64,000 nucleotides of DNA from Neobacillus niacini. GTDB taxonomy: Bacteria > Bacillota > Bacilli > Bacillales > Cytobacillaceae. Under the pieces are notes generated by a model. It was not told the origin of the DNA. It did not search any database and was given only the letters and a program-made list of their open reading frames with translations. Made by a program: the position numbers and the translations under genes. Of this stretch, positions 50,087 through 60,180 are shown one piece after another; within the stretch, counting starts at the first letter, position 1, and each line of letters starts with the position of its first letter. The stretch spans positions 186,001 to 250,000 of the forward strand of contig NZ_JAMBOB010000006.1 in the NCBI RefSeq assembly GCF_023715415.1, in the 5' to 3' direction.

Positions 50087-50623
50087 TTATTGACTGATTT
50101 CACGAAGGTATGATTGCAGGTGCTGAATGGTTGTGACCATAAAATCAAGCAATTCGACCAAATCATTCATTTGATCTTCACCGATGAGTCTGTCAAATTC
50201 AATTGAAATCGTATTCGTAATCAGTGCTTTTGAAGGAGTAATCGAAACAGATTGACAAATATCTCTTGTTACTCCCCAAATTTCAGTAAGGATCCAATTA
50301 ATTTCCTTTAATTGTTTTTCATCGGTAATGTCCTTATGAAAAAATTGAAGTCTTAATTTACATCCTGAATGTTTCTGTGAAAGCACATCAGATAAAAGCT
50401 CAGCAGCAAGGTTAATCATATCTGCTTTTAGTTCCATTTTAGCAGTAACAATATTTCCTTTTGCATCAGGTAATTGAAAGTGCATATCAAAGCTCCGCGA
50501 CATTTTCGCCATATTCATCTGATCGTTACGATCAATGACAACAATTTCACCGGCTAAATCTAAATCGTAAATTGCACCTTCAATAACGACCTTCATATTA
50601 TCAAAAGCAGTGGGATCAAACAT
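50087..50623 (-). CDS. Conserved hypothetical protein in the fhs operon
   Basis: 178 aa, acidic, soluble. Text: MKVVIEGAIYDLDLAGEIVV, MARSFD-like FDMHFQLPDAKGNIVTAKME, SGCKLRLQFFHKDI and a C-terminal helix LVELLDFMVTTIQHLQSYL. No catalytic motif seen and no family recognised; an alternating beta pattern in the first 120 residues suggests a beta-barrel or cystatin-like fold. It follows fhs by 18 bp with its own SD (GAGGTGAG), so it is co-transcribed. Link to folate metabolism is by position only. Confidence 0.75.
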   Translation of the reverse strand: MFDPTAFDNMKVVIEGAIYDLDLAGEIVVIDRNDQMNMAKMSRSFDMHFQLPDAKGNIVTAKMELKADMINLAAELLSDVLSQKHSGCKLRLQFFHKDITDEKQLKEINWILTEIWGVTRDICQSVSITPSKALITNTISIEFDRLIGEDQMNDLVELLDFMVTTIQHLQSYLREISQ

Positions 50624-50641
50624 TCAACTCACCTCAATGTG

Positions 50642-52324
50642 TTAAAACAAACCTTGTGCCTTGCCATTTTCGTCTACGTCCATATTTAAGGCTGCAGGTT
50701 TCTTCGGCAGTCCTGGCATGGTCATAACTTCTCCCGTTAGAGCTACGATGAAACCAGCACCAATCGATGGTTTGAACTCCCTGACATTCACCGTAAAGTC
50801 AGTAGGTCTCCCGAGTTTCGTTGGATCATCAGACAAGGAATATTGTGACTTAGCCATACAAATCGCTAAATTAGACCATCCGAATTTTTCATAATCCTCA
50901 AGCTGTTTTTTCGCTTTTGAGGAGAATTCTACATCCCTACCGCCATAAACCTTTTGAACAATCGTTCTTACTTTTGATTCGAGTGAATCAGATAAGTCGT
51001 ATAGAGGATGAAACTTATTTTCTTCTTTTTCAATTACAGATAGAAGGGCTTCGGCAAGCTCAATTCCACCTGCACCGCCCTTTTCCCAAACCTCTGTTAA
51101 GGCAACAGGTACAGCTTCCCGTTTACACCATTCAAGAAGTGTTTGCACTTCTAATTCGGTATCGGTAATGAATTTATTAATCGCTACGACCACTGGTAGA
51201 CCAAAGCTTTTAATGGTCTCAATATGTTTTTGCAGATTCGCAAAGCCAAGCGTTAACGATGCGATGTTTTCCTTCGCCAAATCAGCTTTTGCTACCCCGC
51301 CATGCATTTTTAAGGCCCGGATGGTTGCAACAATTACCACTGCTTCCGGCTTAATACCCGCACTTCTTGCTTTAATATGTAAAAACTTTTCCGCTCCTAA
51401 ATCAGCTCCAAAGCCGCCTTCCGTGATTACATAATCTCCTAATTTTGCTGCGGCGCGAGTAGCAATTACACTATTGCAGCCATGAGCAATATTAGCGAAT
51501 GGCCCGCCATGCACGAGTGCAGGTGTATGTTCAATGGTTTGTACGAGATTCGGTTTCACCGCATCCTTTAACAATAATGTCAGTGCACCTTCAACTCCAA
51601 GATCCCCAACCGTTACAGGTTCTTTCTTGTCATTATAGGCAACAACCATTCGCGCTAATCGTAATTTTAGATCCTTCAAGTCTGAAGCCAAACAAAGAAC
51701 AGCCATAATTTCCGAGGCAACGGTTATATCAAAGCCATCTTCACGCGGTACTCCTTGCAGAGGTCCGCCTAGCCCGATAATGACCTTTCTTAATGCACGA
51801 TCATTTAAATCAACTGCACGTTTCCAGACAATACGGCGCTGGTCAATTTTAAGTTCATTTCCTTGTTGAATATGATTGTCGAGTAATGCGGCCAAAGCAT
51901 TATTTGCGGTAGTTATCGCATGCAAGTCACCAGTAAAATGTAAATTAATTTCTTCCATCGGCAATACCTGTGAATAGCCGCCACCAGCAGCCCCGCCTTT
52001 GATTCCCATTGTCGGTCCTAAAGAAGGCTCCCTAATAGCAATGATGGCTTTCTTACCTATACGCCCAAATGCGTCACCTAGACCAACTGTAACCGTAGAT
52101 TTACCTTCACCTGCAGGTGTTGGATTGATAGAAGTAACAAGAATGATTTTCCCATTATTATTTGATTCAATTTTCGAGAGTGCTTCATACGAAATTTTCG
52201 CTTTATATTTTCCAAAAAGTTCGAGGTCATCTTCCGTTAAACCAATTGTTTTGGCAATCTCCACAATAGGTTTCATGGTTGATTCTTGTGCAATTTCAAT
52301 GTCGGACTTAACTGATGTTTTCAT
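50642..52324 (-). CDS. fhs: Formate-tetrahydrofolate ligase
   Basis: 560 aa. ATP-dependent formation of 10-formyl-THF. The P-loop [17 protein letters not shown], the [21 protein letters not shown] block, [17 protein letters not shown] and [11 protein letters not shown] are all present and the length is standard. ATG 52324 ([13 protein letters not shown]) with GGGGGATC upstream. Followed by the 178-aa hypothetical. Supplies one-carbon units, in the same pathway as thyA/dfrA earlier in the window. Confidence 0.96.
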   Translation of the reverse strand: MKTSVKSDIEIAQESTMKPIVEIAKTIGLTEDDLELFGKYKAKISYEALSKIESNNNGKIILVTSINPTPAGEGKSTVTVGLGDAFGRIGKKAIIAIREPSLGPTMGIKGGAAGGGYSQVLPMEEINLHFTGDLHAITTANNALAALLDNHIQQGNELKIDQRRIVWKRAVDLNDRALRKVIIGLGGPLQGVPREDGFDITVASEIMAVLCLASDLKDLKLRLARMVVAYNDKKEPVTVGDLGVEGALTLLLKDAVKPNLVQTIEHTPALVHGGPFANIAHGCNSVIATRAAAKLGDYVITEGGFGADLGAEKFLHIKARSAGIKPEAVVIVATIRALKMHGGVAKADLAKENIASLTLGFANLQKHIETIKSFGLPVVVAINKFITDTELEVQTLLEWCKREAVPVALTEVWEKGGAGGIELAEALLSVIEKEENKFHPLYDLSDSLESKVRTIVQKVYGGRDVEFSSKAKKQLEDYEKFGWSNLAICMAKSQYSLSDDPTKLGRPTDFTVNVREFKPSIGAGFIVALTGEVMTMPGLPKKPAALNMDVDENGKAQGLF

Positions 52325-52525
52325 TTGCTAAAATGATCCCCCGCATTCGCATAGAATTATTAACTCTTTCATTGTATCAAATCGCTGATTTATTTCGTGT
52401 AATATTTTTCACAAAAAATTATCCTTTTCTGAATTTAAGATAATGTTTATAATGTTAATGACCGAATTTTAAAAATATACTATATACTTAACTTAACTTG
52501 ATAAGAAATAAAGGGGGAGTTCACC

Positions 52526-53434
52526 TTGCCTATTAACATTCCAAAGCTGCTGCCAGCTAGAGAAATCCTTGAACATGAGAATATCTTTGTCATGGACGAC
52601 GAACGAGCAATTCGTCAGGACATTCGGCCATTAAAACTGCTAATATTAAATTTAATGCCCGAGAAAGAAAAGGCAGAGACGCAGCTCCTAAGGCTTTTGG
52701 GAAACAGCCCGCTGCAGGTAAATGTAAAGTTTTTAAAAACCAATTCTTATGAATCTACAAACACGAGCAAACAACATCTTGAACAATTCTATACCACCTT
52801 TTCAGAGGTCAAAAACCAAAAATATGATGGCATGATTATTACTGGTGCTCCTGTTGAACTAATGGAGTTTGAGCAAGTAAAGTATTGGCAGGAACTCACC
52901 GAGATTATGGACTGGACCAAAACCAATGTCACTTCTACTCTCCATATTTGCTGGGGAGCACAAGCCGCACTATTTTATCATTATGGAATTGATAAGTTTG
53001 AACTATCTCGTAAATGTTCAGGAATCTATGAGCATCAAATTTTCGAGCAAAATGATTTCCTTCTGCGTGGTTTTGATGATCATTTTTATGCTCCCCATTC
53101 TCGATATACAGATGTATCGATTGGTGAGATTCATGAGAACCCTGAACTGACGCTATTAGCAGCATCAGAGGAAGCGGGGGCCTTGCTCATTGCCTCCCGT
53201 GATCGAAAGCATGTAATGATAACCGGACATTTGGAATACGAGTCTGATTCCTTAGCTCAGGAATACAATCGAGATATGGAACGAGGACTTGAAATCCATA
53301 TTCCGGAAAATTACTTTCCAAACAATGATCCAACGCAGCCGCCAATCAATCGCTGGCGCTCTCATGGACACTTGTTCTTCTCAAATTGGCTCAACTATTA
53401 TGTCTATCAGGAAACACCATTTAATTGGGATTAA
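52526..53434 (+). CDS. metA: Homoserine O-acyltransferase MetA
   Basis: 302 aa, first committed step of methionine synthesis (acetyl or succinyl transfer to homoserine). N-terminus [20 protein letters not shown], the nucleophile Cys in [18 protein letters not shown], and the His/Glu pair in [16 protein letters not shown] start at 52526 follows AAGGGGGAG. Despite the name many Bacillus MetA enzymes use acetyl-CoA. The 200-bp upstream region shows no S-box riboswitch. In B. subtilis metA lies beside ypgQ/bsaA too. Confidence 0.94.
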   Translation: MPINIPKLLPAREILEHENIFVMDDERAIRQDIRPLKLLILNLMPEKEKAETQLLRLLGNSPLQVNVKFLKTNSYESTNTSKQHLEQFYTTFSEVKNQKYDGMIITGAPVELMEFEQVKYWQELTEIMDWTKTNVTSTLHICWGAQAALFYHYGIDKFELSRKCSGIYEHQIFEQNDFLLRGFDDHFYAPHSRYTDVSIGEIHENPELTLLAASEEAGALLIASRDRKHVMITGHLEYESDSLAQEYNRDMERGLEIHIPENYFPNNDPTQPPINRWRSHGHLFFSNWLNYYVYQETPFNWD

Positions 53435-53436
53435 GA

Positions 53437-53470
53437 AAAGAAGCATCGGGATAGACCGATGCTTCTTTTT
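53437..53470 (+). terminator. metA terminator
   Basis: Stem AAAAGAAGCATCGG / CCGATGCTTCTTTT followed by a T-run. The stem core GAAGCATCGG is identical to that of the terminator at 30603-30632. Confidence 0.87.
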
Positions 53471-53555
53471 CTTTTGTCTTAAAGCCTTTGTATAATCTAT
53501 TTGTTTATTTTTTTAAAATTATAGAAAGAATACAGAGCAAAGGGGGGGAAACGTT

Positions 53556-53768
53556 GTGGAAACAGTCGTAGCACTGCATCGGAACCATTTTGGAGAGATT
53601 ATCAGCTTTGTCACATCCGGAGGACGGATTATTTCCTATCAAAAAGCATTAATGGAAGCTACAAACGGTGCAATCAAAGGCGTTCAAGCAATTGAGGATT
53701 ACGATGGTAATCTTGTTTTAAGCCCTGAACTGGAACAATCCTTTGACCACTATCCTGATTTATTCTAA
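53556..53768 (+). CDS. DUF3892 family small protein
   Basis: 70 aa. VVALHRNHFGEIISFVTSGG, ISYQKALMEATNGAIKGVQA and YDGNLVLSPELEQSF follow the DUF3892 pattern (strand, Gly turn, strand, helix). GTG start at 53556 after AGGGGGGGAAACGTT, an unusually strong SD. Function unknown. Own terminator, shared with the converging mntR. Confidence 0.82.
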   Translation: METVVALHRNHFGEIISFVTSGGRIISYQKALMEATNGAIKGVQAIEDYDGNLVLSPELEQSFDHYPDLF

Positions 53769-53799
53769 AAAAACACCTGGCTGGCGGCCAGGTGCTTTA
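53767..53799. terminator. Bidirectional terminator between the DUF3892 gene and mntR
   Basis: Stem AGCACCTGGC / GCCAGGTGTT-type (plus strand AACACCTGGC / GCCAGGTGCTTT) with A7 on the left side, so it is stronger for mntR on the minus strand. Confidence 0.82.
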
Positions 53800-53802
53800 C
53801 AT

Positions 53803-54225
53803 TTAATCAGTTTCGTTTTGTTTTTGTATTTCTTTTAATGCCTCTATTCTCGTTTCATCTTCTTGGAAAAATTGAACGAGGTCAACGATTCTTTCAATCG
53901 AATCCCAACTTAAGTGGTGCTCGATTCCTTCGACATCATTATAGATATTTTCATCTTTTACTCCGATGATTTTTAAGAATTGTTCAAGTAAATCATGTCT
54001 AAATACAAGGCGTTTCCCAATCTTATTCCCTTTTGTGGTTAAACTGAAGCCCCTGTATTTTTCATAAACTAAGTACTCATCTTTATCGAGCTTTTGTACC
54101 ATTTTTGTTACTGAGGAGGGATGAACAGATAGTGCCTCTGCTATATCTGAAACACGGGCATACCCTTTTTCTTCAATTAACATATATATTTGTTCAATAT
54201 AATCTTCCATACTAGGTGTTGGCAT
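53803..54225 (-). CDS. mntR: Manganese transport regulator MntR
   Basis: 140 aa DtxR-family repressor. All metal ligands of B. subtilis MntR are at the same positions: Asp8 and Glu11 (MEDYIEQIY), His77 (FRHDLLE), Glu99, Glu102 and His103 ([10 protein letters not shown]). The winged helix is [20 protein letters not shown]. Asp8 (rather than Met) predicts manganese selectivity. ATG 54225 after GGAGG. It represses Mn uptake when Mn is plentiful; TerC-type Mn export proteins in this window may be functionally related (inference). Confidence 0.95.
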   Translation of the reverse strand: MPTPSMEDYIEQIYMLIEEKGYARVSDIAEALSVHPSSVTKMVQKLDKDEYLVYEKYRGFSLTTKGNKIGKRLVFRHDLLEQFLKIIGVKDENIYNDVEGIEHHLSWDSIERIVDLVQFFQEDETRIEALKEIQKQNETD

Positions 54226-54293
54226 CCCGAACCTCCAAAAAATTACTCTCTTAAAAGTTTACTATAGAAAAAAAATAGTGACAAGTTGAATTA

Positions 54294-56474
54294 TCACTTT
54301 GTCACACTTTTGGAACTTTGTTCTTCAAATAAAAACTTTACCCTTTTCTCCTGTTCATCTAGAAAAAGCCTTGCATTAAATGTTTTATCCTTATTCGTAA
54401 AACCTTCAATCAACTCCGTTTTCCCATCAGTTAAAAGGAGTTTAATATTCTTCTGGGTAATGTTTTTTCCAAGTATCTTTTTGGATATTGTGAAATTACA
54501 TTGGTTTTTTTGATAGTTCGAACAACCGTAAAAGCTTCCTTTATCGACAATCGAGCCATCACATTTTTTACAATTACCCAACTTCGTACCGCCTTTACCC
54601 TTTGTCATCTTCTTACTTGGAGTGAAATTTTCACGAACATCTTCTGAAAATACCCAATTTGCAGAATGTCCCACTCCAGAAGATATCAGATGGTAGACCA
54701 TTTTATTGGTTTGTTCCATGAAATTCTTTGGAGATGCAGAGCCCTCTGAAATTTCCTTTAATTTCTGCTCCCATTTTGCCGTCATTTCTGGGGAAGCAAG
54801 AATTTCCTCACCAATCGCTTCTATCAATATTCTAGCTTTTGAGGTTGCATAAACTAGGTTCTTGGTTACATCAATATATTTTCGGTCCTTCAGCATGGTA
54901 ATAATTCCTGCTCTTGTCGCCTCTGTACCAAGACCCTCTGTCTTAGATAATATTTTTTCCATTTCCTTGTCTTCGATATGCTTGCCGGCAGTCTTCATTA
55001 ACGTGATTAACTGACCTTCGGTATAGCGCTTTGGAGGCTGTGTCTGGCTCTCTTTTACATCGACCTTTGTCGTACGGCCTTGTTCCCCTTTTGAAACTTT
55101 CGGCAATGCCGGTTCTTCCTCTTTTTCCTTTTGGTTGATTACCTTTCGCCAGCCTTCGTCGATTTGGACCTTTCCCTTCGATTGGAAAACCGCTCGTCCA
55201 TCTACTAAAGTTGTCACCGTCGTATATTCAGCAATGGCTTTCGGATAATGCGCTGCAATTAAACTTGTGACAATGAGGTCATATAATTTCTTTTCATCTG
55301 GATCCAATCTTTCAACATTTGGAATTTGTTCAGTAGGAATTATGGCATAGTGATCTGTAACCTTTTTTTCATTTACATATCGCTTGTTATCAGCAATTGA
55401 TTCCACAGGCAGTGGGAAGAATTTATCATAACCATTGATATGACTTAATTTCGTAAGGATATCTGGAAATGTATTTGCTTCTTCTTTCGTTACATGCCGC
55501 GAGTCAGAGCGTGGATAGGATACATTTCCTTTTTGATAAAGTTTTTGCAGCACATCCAGAGTCTTCTTTGGTGAAAATTTGTATCGTTTATTTGCTTCAG
55601 CCTGAAGTGAGGAGAGATTATAAAGTAAGGGTGGTAAAAATTCTTTTCTTTCCGATATAACATCTGAAACTTCCGCAGGCTTTTCCCGGCAAAACGCAGC
55701 AACCTTTTCAGCCATTTCTTTTGTTTTGACCCGTGATTCTCCATCATTCTGCCACTTACCGCTGTATTTCTTGCCATCGATGTTAAAATGGCCAATCACT
55801 TCCCAAAAGGGTTCGGATTTGAAATTTTCAATTTCTAATTCTCTTTTAACTATTAGTGCTAATGTGGGTGTCTGTACTCGTCCTACTGAAAACACATCTG
55901 AAAAGCCTTGTTTTTGCAGCAGTAAGCTATAGAGCCGTGAAGCATTCATTCCGACTACCCAATCCGCACAAGCCCGGGTGTACGCTTCAAAATATAAATT
56001 TCTTGTATAATCTTCTTCTAATAATTTATTAAACCCTTCTCGAATGGAGTTAGCAGTTAAAGAGGAGATCCAAAGTCGTTTCATTGGCTTCTTACAACCT
56101 GTCAGCCGAAGAATATTACGAATAATTAATTCACCTTCACGCCCGGCATCACCGGCATGAATAATTTCTGTTACTGCAGGGTTGTTTACCAGCTTTTGAA
56201 TAACGGAAAATTGTTTTATTTTATCCTTCGTTACTTCATATTGGAACTGATTTGGAATCATCGGCAGATTATCCAAAGACCATTTCTTCCATCCCGGCTC
56301 ATAGTTTTCAGGATTTACAAGCTGACATAAATGCCCAATCGCCCATGTGACATAAGCACCATTCGGAAAAGTCTCATTCGGAAATACTTCAATAAAACCA
56401 TTTTGTTTTTTATTTTTAAATATAGAAGCCAGTGTTGAACCTTGATCTGGCTTTTCAGCAATAATTAGTTTCAT
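54294..56474 (-). CDS. topB: DNA topoisomerase III
   Basis: About 726 aa type IA topoisomerase. Toprim domain starts KLIIAEKPDQGSTLASIFKN with HAGDAGREGELIIR; the active-site Tyr is in GNVSYPRSDSRHV; the gate helix SVGRVQTPTLALIVKREL follows the family. The C-terminal zinc-ribbon is CKKCDGSIVDKGSFYGC with a fourth Cys in KNQCNF. Start is ATG 56474 after AAGGAGC, giving the length of B. subtilis TopB; the longer frame from 56510 has no SD. Single gene. Confidence 0.95.
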   Translation of the reverse strand: MKLIIAEKPDQGSTLASIFKNKKQNGFIEVFPNETFPNGAYVTWAIGHLCQLVNPENYEPGWKKWSLDNLPMIPNQFQYEVTKDKIKQFSVIQKLVNNPAVTEIIHAGDAGREGELIIRNILRLTGCKKPMKRLWISSLTANSIREGFNKLLEEDYTRNLYFEAYTRACADWVVGMNASRLYSLLLQKQGFSDVFSVGRVQTPTLALIVKRELEIENFKSEPFWEVIGHFNIDGKKYSGKWQNDGESRVKTKEMAEKVAAFCREKPAEVSDVISERKEFLPPLLYNLSSLQAEANKRYKFSPKKTLDVLQKLYQKGNVSYPRSDSRHVTKEEANTFPDILTKLSHINGYDKFFPLPVESIADNKRYVNEKKVTDHYAIIPTEQIPNVERLDPDEKKLYDLIVTSLIAAHYPKAIAEYTTVTTLVDGRAVFQSKGKVQIDEGWRKVINQKEKEEEPALPKVSKGEQGRTTKVDVKESQTQPPKRYTEGQLITLMKTAGKHIEDKEMEKILSKTEGLGTEATRAGIITMLKDRKYIDVTKNLVYATSKARILIEAIGEEILASPEMTAKWEQKLKEISEGSASPKNFMEQTNKMVYHLISSGVGHSANWVFSEDVRENFTPSKKMTKGKGGTKLGNCKKCDGSIVDKGSFYGCSNYQKNQCNFTISKKILGKNITQKNIKLLLTDGKTELIEGFTNKDKTFNARLFLDEQEKRVKFLFEEQSSKSVTK

Positions 56475-56737
56475 ACGATTGCTCCTTTTGATAAAGCATC
56501 CAGCATTCATTTTCCCACTTCATTTGTCTTTTTGTAAAGGATTAAAATATATCCATTAGTAGACCAATAGATTGATAAATAAAATAATTTAACTTTATTT
56601 TGGAATTTTTTCAAAACTTAAACAGAGATAAAATAGAGGATTTATAGTTTTAGAGACACAAAATACGTGGAAAATTAAAAAGCAGTGTAAACCATTATAG
56701 AGTCTGAGCACCCTATACTTTGAACTCAGACTCTATT
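56475..56737. other. Intergenic region between cydC and topB
   Basis: AT-rich spacer. The only structure is the hairpin AGAGTCTGAG / CTCAGACTCT (56699-56734, 16-nt loop) at the end of cydC. It has no good T-run on the minus strand, so it may be a weak terminator. Confidence 0.5.
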
Positions 56738-58465
56738 TTATACTTTTTGAAACGGACGATCTAGTTTATATAAGCGGCGGTATCTCTCTTCATGCTCGAG
56801 CAACTGAGAGTGATTGCCTGCCATTGCCATTTTTCCATTTTCTAAGAATAGAATGCGATCCATTTTCTCCACTCCTATTAAATGGTGGGTCACCCAGATA
56901 ACTGTTTTTCCCTTTAAGGTATCAAATATTGTTTGTAGCAGTTTGACCTCCGTAATGGGATCAAGACCAACCGTTGGTTCATCCAAAATTACCACCGGTG
57001 TTTTTTGCAGTAGAATACGGGCTAATGCAATCCTTTGGCGCTCACCTCCTGAGAAGCGTTGTCCTGTTTCCTGCATATTTGTTTCGTATCCTTGTGGCAA
57101 TTCACTAATCATTTCATCCAATTGAACCATCTTAGATACTTCATAAACCTCTTCATCACTTGCATCCGGATTTCCCAGTCGAATATTGTTTAACAGGGAG
57201 GTATTAAATATATACGGTTTTTGGTTCAGTACACCCATTATTTTAGCAATACAAGGTTCCAGTTGATATGCATCTATTCCATTTAGTTTTACTTCACCAC
57301 TAGAAGGAGATAACACACCTTGAATGAGCTTTAATAGCGTTGATTTCCCTGTACCGCTCCTTCCAATTATGGCTAGCCGCTCCCCTTGTTTGATCTCCAT
57401 GGTAAAATCATCCAACAATAATTTATCTGAATAACCAAAAGAAACGTTATTTAAGTCGATAAAAATCGGAGAAGTGGAAATATCTATTGCTTTAATTTCT
57501 TTCTTTGACATGTTATTTATTTGTATCGAATCTAGACGTTTCAAGGACTCTTGATAGCTAGTTGTTTCACTAACCCCGTCTGCGATTGGTAGAAAGGATT
57601 CTAGTAGCGACAGTAAAACAAGGCCAAAAGCCGCTATTAAAGTTGGAGGAATCTCTCCACTCACAGTTAAATCGCTTGCCCAATAGATTCCCACAATTTC
57701 GATTGTACCAATGATTAGTTGATTCATAATATCCCGGTAGTTTACGAATGATTGTTTTTGAGTATCAACTTTTAGTAGTTCCTGCTCTTTTATTTCGTAC
57801 CTTTGGACAAACGTTTTTGTTTGTCCGCTAAATATCCAGTCACTAATCCCAAAAACAGCTTCTGTAAACTGTTGGTAAAGCTGATTTCTGCCATGTTTCA
57901 ATTTTTTATTTTTACCCCTGAAATAAAGAAAAGAAACAAATGGAGCCACAAAAAGTATGTGGCCAATTAAGCAGCCTAGCAAAATGGCAAAGGGAAGCGA
58001 GAAAAGTCCAGCGCTAATGATCAATACACTATAGATAATCAATGAAATAATAGCCGGGAACAATGTTTTAAGATAGAAATCCTGAAGATGTTCAATATCA
58101 TCTGCGAGCACTCCAAGAATATCTCCCGTGCCAAACCGCGATCGAATAAACAGTGCTTGCGGCTCAATGATTTTATATAACTGAACACGCAGCCCAGAGA
58201 GTATTTTAAGTACAAACTGATGGCCAACCAGCCTTTCTAGATAACTTAAAACGGCACGTCCAATACCAAATGTTCGAACACCAACTATCGGGATATAGAC
58301 CATTAAAATGGACTCAGGCATGGTTGCCGATTTGGAGATAAGATATCCAGAGGTAAACATTAAAGCCCCACCGAAGAGAATGGTTAGTGACCCCAAGAGT
58401 ATAGAAAGAAAAAGTAAACCACGATACTGTTTCAAATATGGAAGAACCCATTTATTTTTTTTCAT
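56738..58465 (-). CDS. cydC: Thiol reductant ABC exporter subunit CydC
   Basis: 575 aa, six membrane helices plus an ABC domain. Walker A GRSGTGKSTLLKL, signature RFSGGERQRIALARIL, Walker B PVVILDEPTVGLD and the switch His in WVTHHLIG. Heterodimer with CydD; the E. coli pair exports cysteine and glutathione and transports haem, needed to assemble cytochrome bd. ATGA overlap of 4 bp with cydD. Last gene of cydABCD. Confidence 0.93.
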   Translation of the reverse strand: MKKNKWVLPYLKQYRGLLFLSILLGSLTILFGGALMFTSGYLISKSATMPESILMVYIPIVGVRTFGIGRAVLSYLERLVGHQFVLKILSGLRVQLYKIIEPQALFIRSRFGTGDILGVLADDIEHLQDFYLKTLFPAIISLIIYSVLIISAGLFSLPFAILLGCLIGHILFVAPFVSFLYFRGKNKKLKHGRNQLYQQFTEAVFGISDWIFSGQTKTFVQRYEIKEQELLKVDTQKQSFVNYRDIMNQLIIGTIEIVGIYWASDLTVSGEIPPTLIAAFGLVLLSLLESFLPIADGVSETTSYQESLKRLDSIQINNMSKKEIKAIDISTSPIFIDLNNVSFGYSDKLLLDDFTMEIKQGERLAIIGRSGTGKSTLLKLIQGVLSPSSGEVKLNGIDAYQLEPCIAKIMGVLNQKPYIFNTSLLNNIRLGNPDASDEEVYEVSKMVQLDEMISELPQGYETNMQETGQRFSGGERQRIALARILLQKTPVVILDEPTVGLDPITEVKLLQTIFDTLKGKTVIWVTHHLIGVEKMDRILFLENGKMAMAGNHSQLLEHEERYRRLYKLDRPFQKV

Positions 58466-60180
58466 AGATTCCCCTCCATTTTTGATGAAACAAGCTGATA
58501 ATAATAGCCACGCTTCGCAAGTAATTCATCATGTGTTCCCGTTTCAACTAGCTCACCATGGTCAAGAACAAGGATTTGGTCCATTTCTAACATCCAATGT
58601 AGACGGTGTGTCGCAAAAAACACTAGTTTTCCTTCAAATAATTGAAGCATGGTTTCCTTCAGCTCTGCTTCTGTTTCAATATCGAGATGAGCTGTTGGTT
58701 CATCAAACATGATGATAGGAGTATTGCCTAAGAATGATCGCGCGATAGCAATCCGTTGTTCCTGTCCACCGCTAATCATTCGTCCCCCCTCCCCAATTTG
58801 AGTCTCTAACCCTTGTGGCAGCTCATCTATCATTGTTTTAAGTCCAGACTTTTCCATCGCTGCTTCTACTTCTTCAAATGTTGCTTCAGGATGGTAAAAT
58901 CGAATATTATTCAACACCGTGTCATGGAAAATATATGGCTGCTGTGGGATATAGGTTATTTGGTTTTGCCAATCCTGCTGGCATAGGGAAGTAACCATTT
59001 TACCACTAATTAAAATTTCACCACTTGAAGGTGTTAAAAATCCACTCAACACATCAATCAAGGTGGATTTCCCTGAACCACTGGCACCAATAATTCCAAT
59101 TCTTTTTGAACCCGAAAGCGAAAGTTGGATATCACTTAAACCAGTTTTTTCTTCATTACTATATCTGACACTCATACCAGATACAGTAAAAGTGCTGGCA
59201 GATTCCCAAGGTGCAAGAGTTTCTTGTTTTGGCAGACTACTGTCAAGATTAAGTATTTCTTGAATCTTGTTACCGGCATTTTTTCCATCTAATGTTGCGT
59301 GGTAATCTGCCCCCACCTCTTTGATTGGCAGGAAGTACTCGGGTGCTAGTATTAAAATGGTTAATGCTGCGTGCAGCTCCATACTACCATTAATTAACCC
59401 CAATCCAAGGAATACAGCCACAGTTGCAATCGAAAGCATCGTAAAAAAGTCGAGGGCAAAGGAGGATAAGAATGCAATCCGTAATGTTGCAATTGTTGTT
59501 TTTCTATATTGTTCACTTACCCAGGCAATCTTTTCAATATGGTGCACACTCAAACCGAGATACTTTAGTGTTTCTAATCCTCTTAAGGAGTCAACAAAAT
59601 GATTAGAAAGCATTTGATAGGATTCATATTGGCTGTCTGCCTTACTTTTTGCAGCCTTACCAAGTAAAATCATAAAAATCATTACAATTGGGAAGGTCAG
59701 AACTAAGATGAGCCCCGAACGGACATTTTCAAAGAAAATATAAAGAACAAGTATCCCAGGTATCAAAGCAGCATTTATCATTTTAGGAAAGTACAGCTCC
59801 AAATAACGACGAAATTTCATGATTCCTTCCATTACAAGTGTAACGGTCTGTCCCGATCCTTCCTCGCGGGTAAATCGCGGTCCAAGTTGAAATATTTTTT
59901 CTAGTAATATTTCACGAAAGCTCTTGCTCGTTTTCGCTGCAAAATCGTAGGCGATATTCTTTTTCACAACTGTAAGTACCTGTCGAACAAAGAGAGCAAC
60001 TAAGAAAATCAATAAGTCTTTGATAACATTAAGAAACAAATCTCCCCCAAATAGAGAGGAGATTGCTTGTGCTAAAAAATATGCTTGAGTAATAATAGCA
60101 GCAGCTTGAATGGCCGTTAAAATGGCTAAAAGACTCAACACCATTTTAGCCCCTTGATAAGAAATCATTTTCCTGTCCAT
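58462..60180 (-). CDS. cydD: Thiol reductant ABC exporter subunit CydD
   Basis: 572 aa. Membrane domain with DRKMISYQGAKMVLSLLAI and ALFVRQVLTVVKKNIAYDFA; ABC domain with Walker A GASGSGKSTLIDV, signature ISGGQEQRIAIARSF, Walker B IIMFDEPTAHLDIET and His in FFATHRLHW. The start ATG overlaps the cydB stop by one base (TGATG). Partner of CydC in cytochrome bd assembly. Confidence 0.93.
   Translation of the reverse strand: MDRKMISYQGAKMVLSLLAILTAIQAAAIITQAYFLAQAISSLFGGDLFLNVIKDLLIFLVALFVRQVLTVVKKNIAYDFAAKTSKSFREILLEKIFQLGPRFTREEGSGQTVTLVMEGIMKFRRYLELYFPKMINAALIPGILVLYIFFENVRSGLILVLTFPIVMIFMILLGKAAKSKADSQYESYQMLSNHFVDSLRGLETLKYLGLSVHHIEKIAWVSEQYRKTTIATLRIAFLSSFALDFFTMLSIATVAVFLGLGLINGSMELHAALTILILAPEYFLPIKEVGADYHATLDGKNAGNKIQEILNLDSSLPKQETLAPWESASTFTVSGMSVRYSNEEKTGLSDIQLSLSGSKRIGIIGASGSGKSTLIDVLSGFLTPSSGEILISGKMVTSLCQQDWQNQITYIPQQPYIFHDTVLNNIRFYHPEATFEEVEAAMEKSGLKTMIDELPQGLETQIGEGGRMISGGQEQRIAIARSFLGNTPIIMFDEPTAHLDIETEAELKETMLQLFEGKLVFFATHRLHWMLEMDQILVLDHGELVETGTHDELLAKRGYYYQLVSSKMEGNL

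Noticed and set aside
52375-52400. Single unit resembling the 20-bp repeat (ATCGCTGATTTATTTC) before metA
   Set aside because: Only one degenerate unit with no second copy at 20 bp, so chance similarity in AT-rich DNA is likely.
52325-52525. S-box (SAM) riboswitch before metA
   Set aside because: The leader lacks the S-box stems and any terminator hairpin; only an AT-rich spacer and SD are seen.
30603-53470. Identical terminator stem GAAGCATCGG at two places as a mobile repeat
   Set aside because: Similarity is limited to the hairpin of about 22 bp; two strong terminators can share a stem by chance or local copying, and nothing else is shared.
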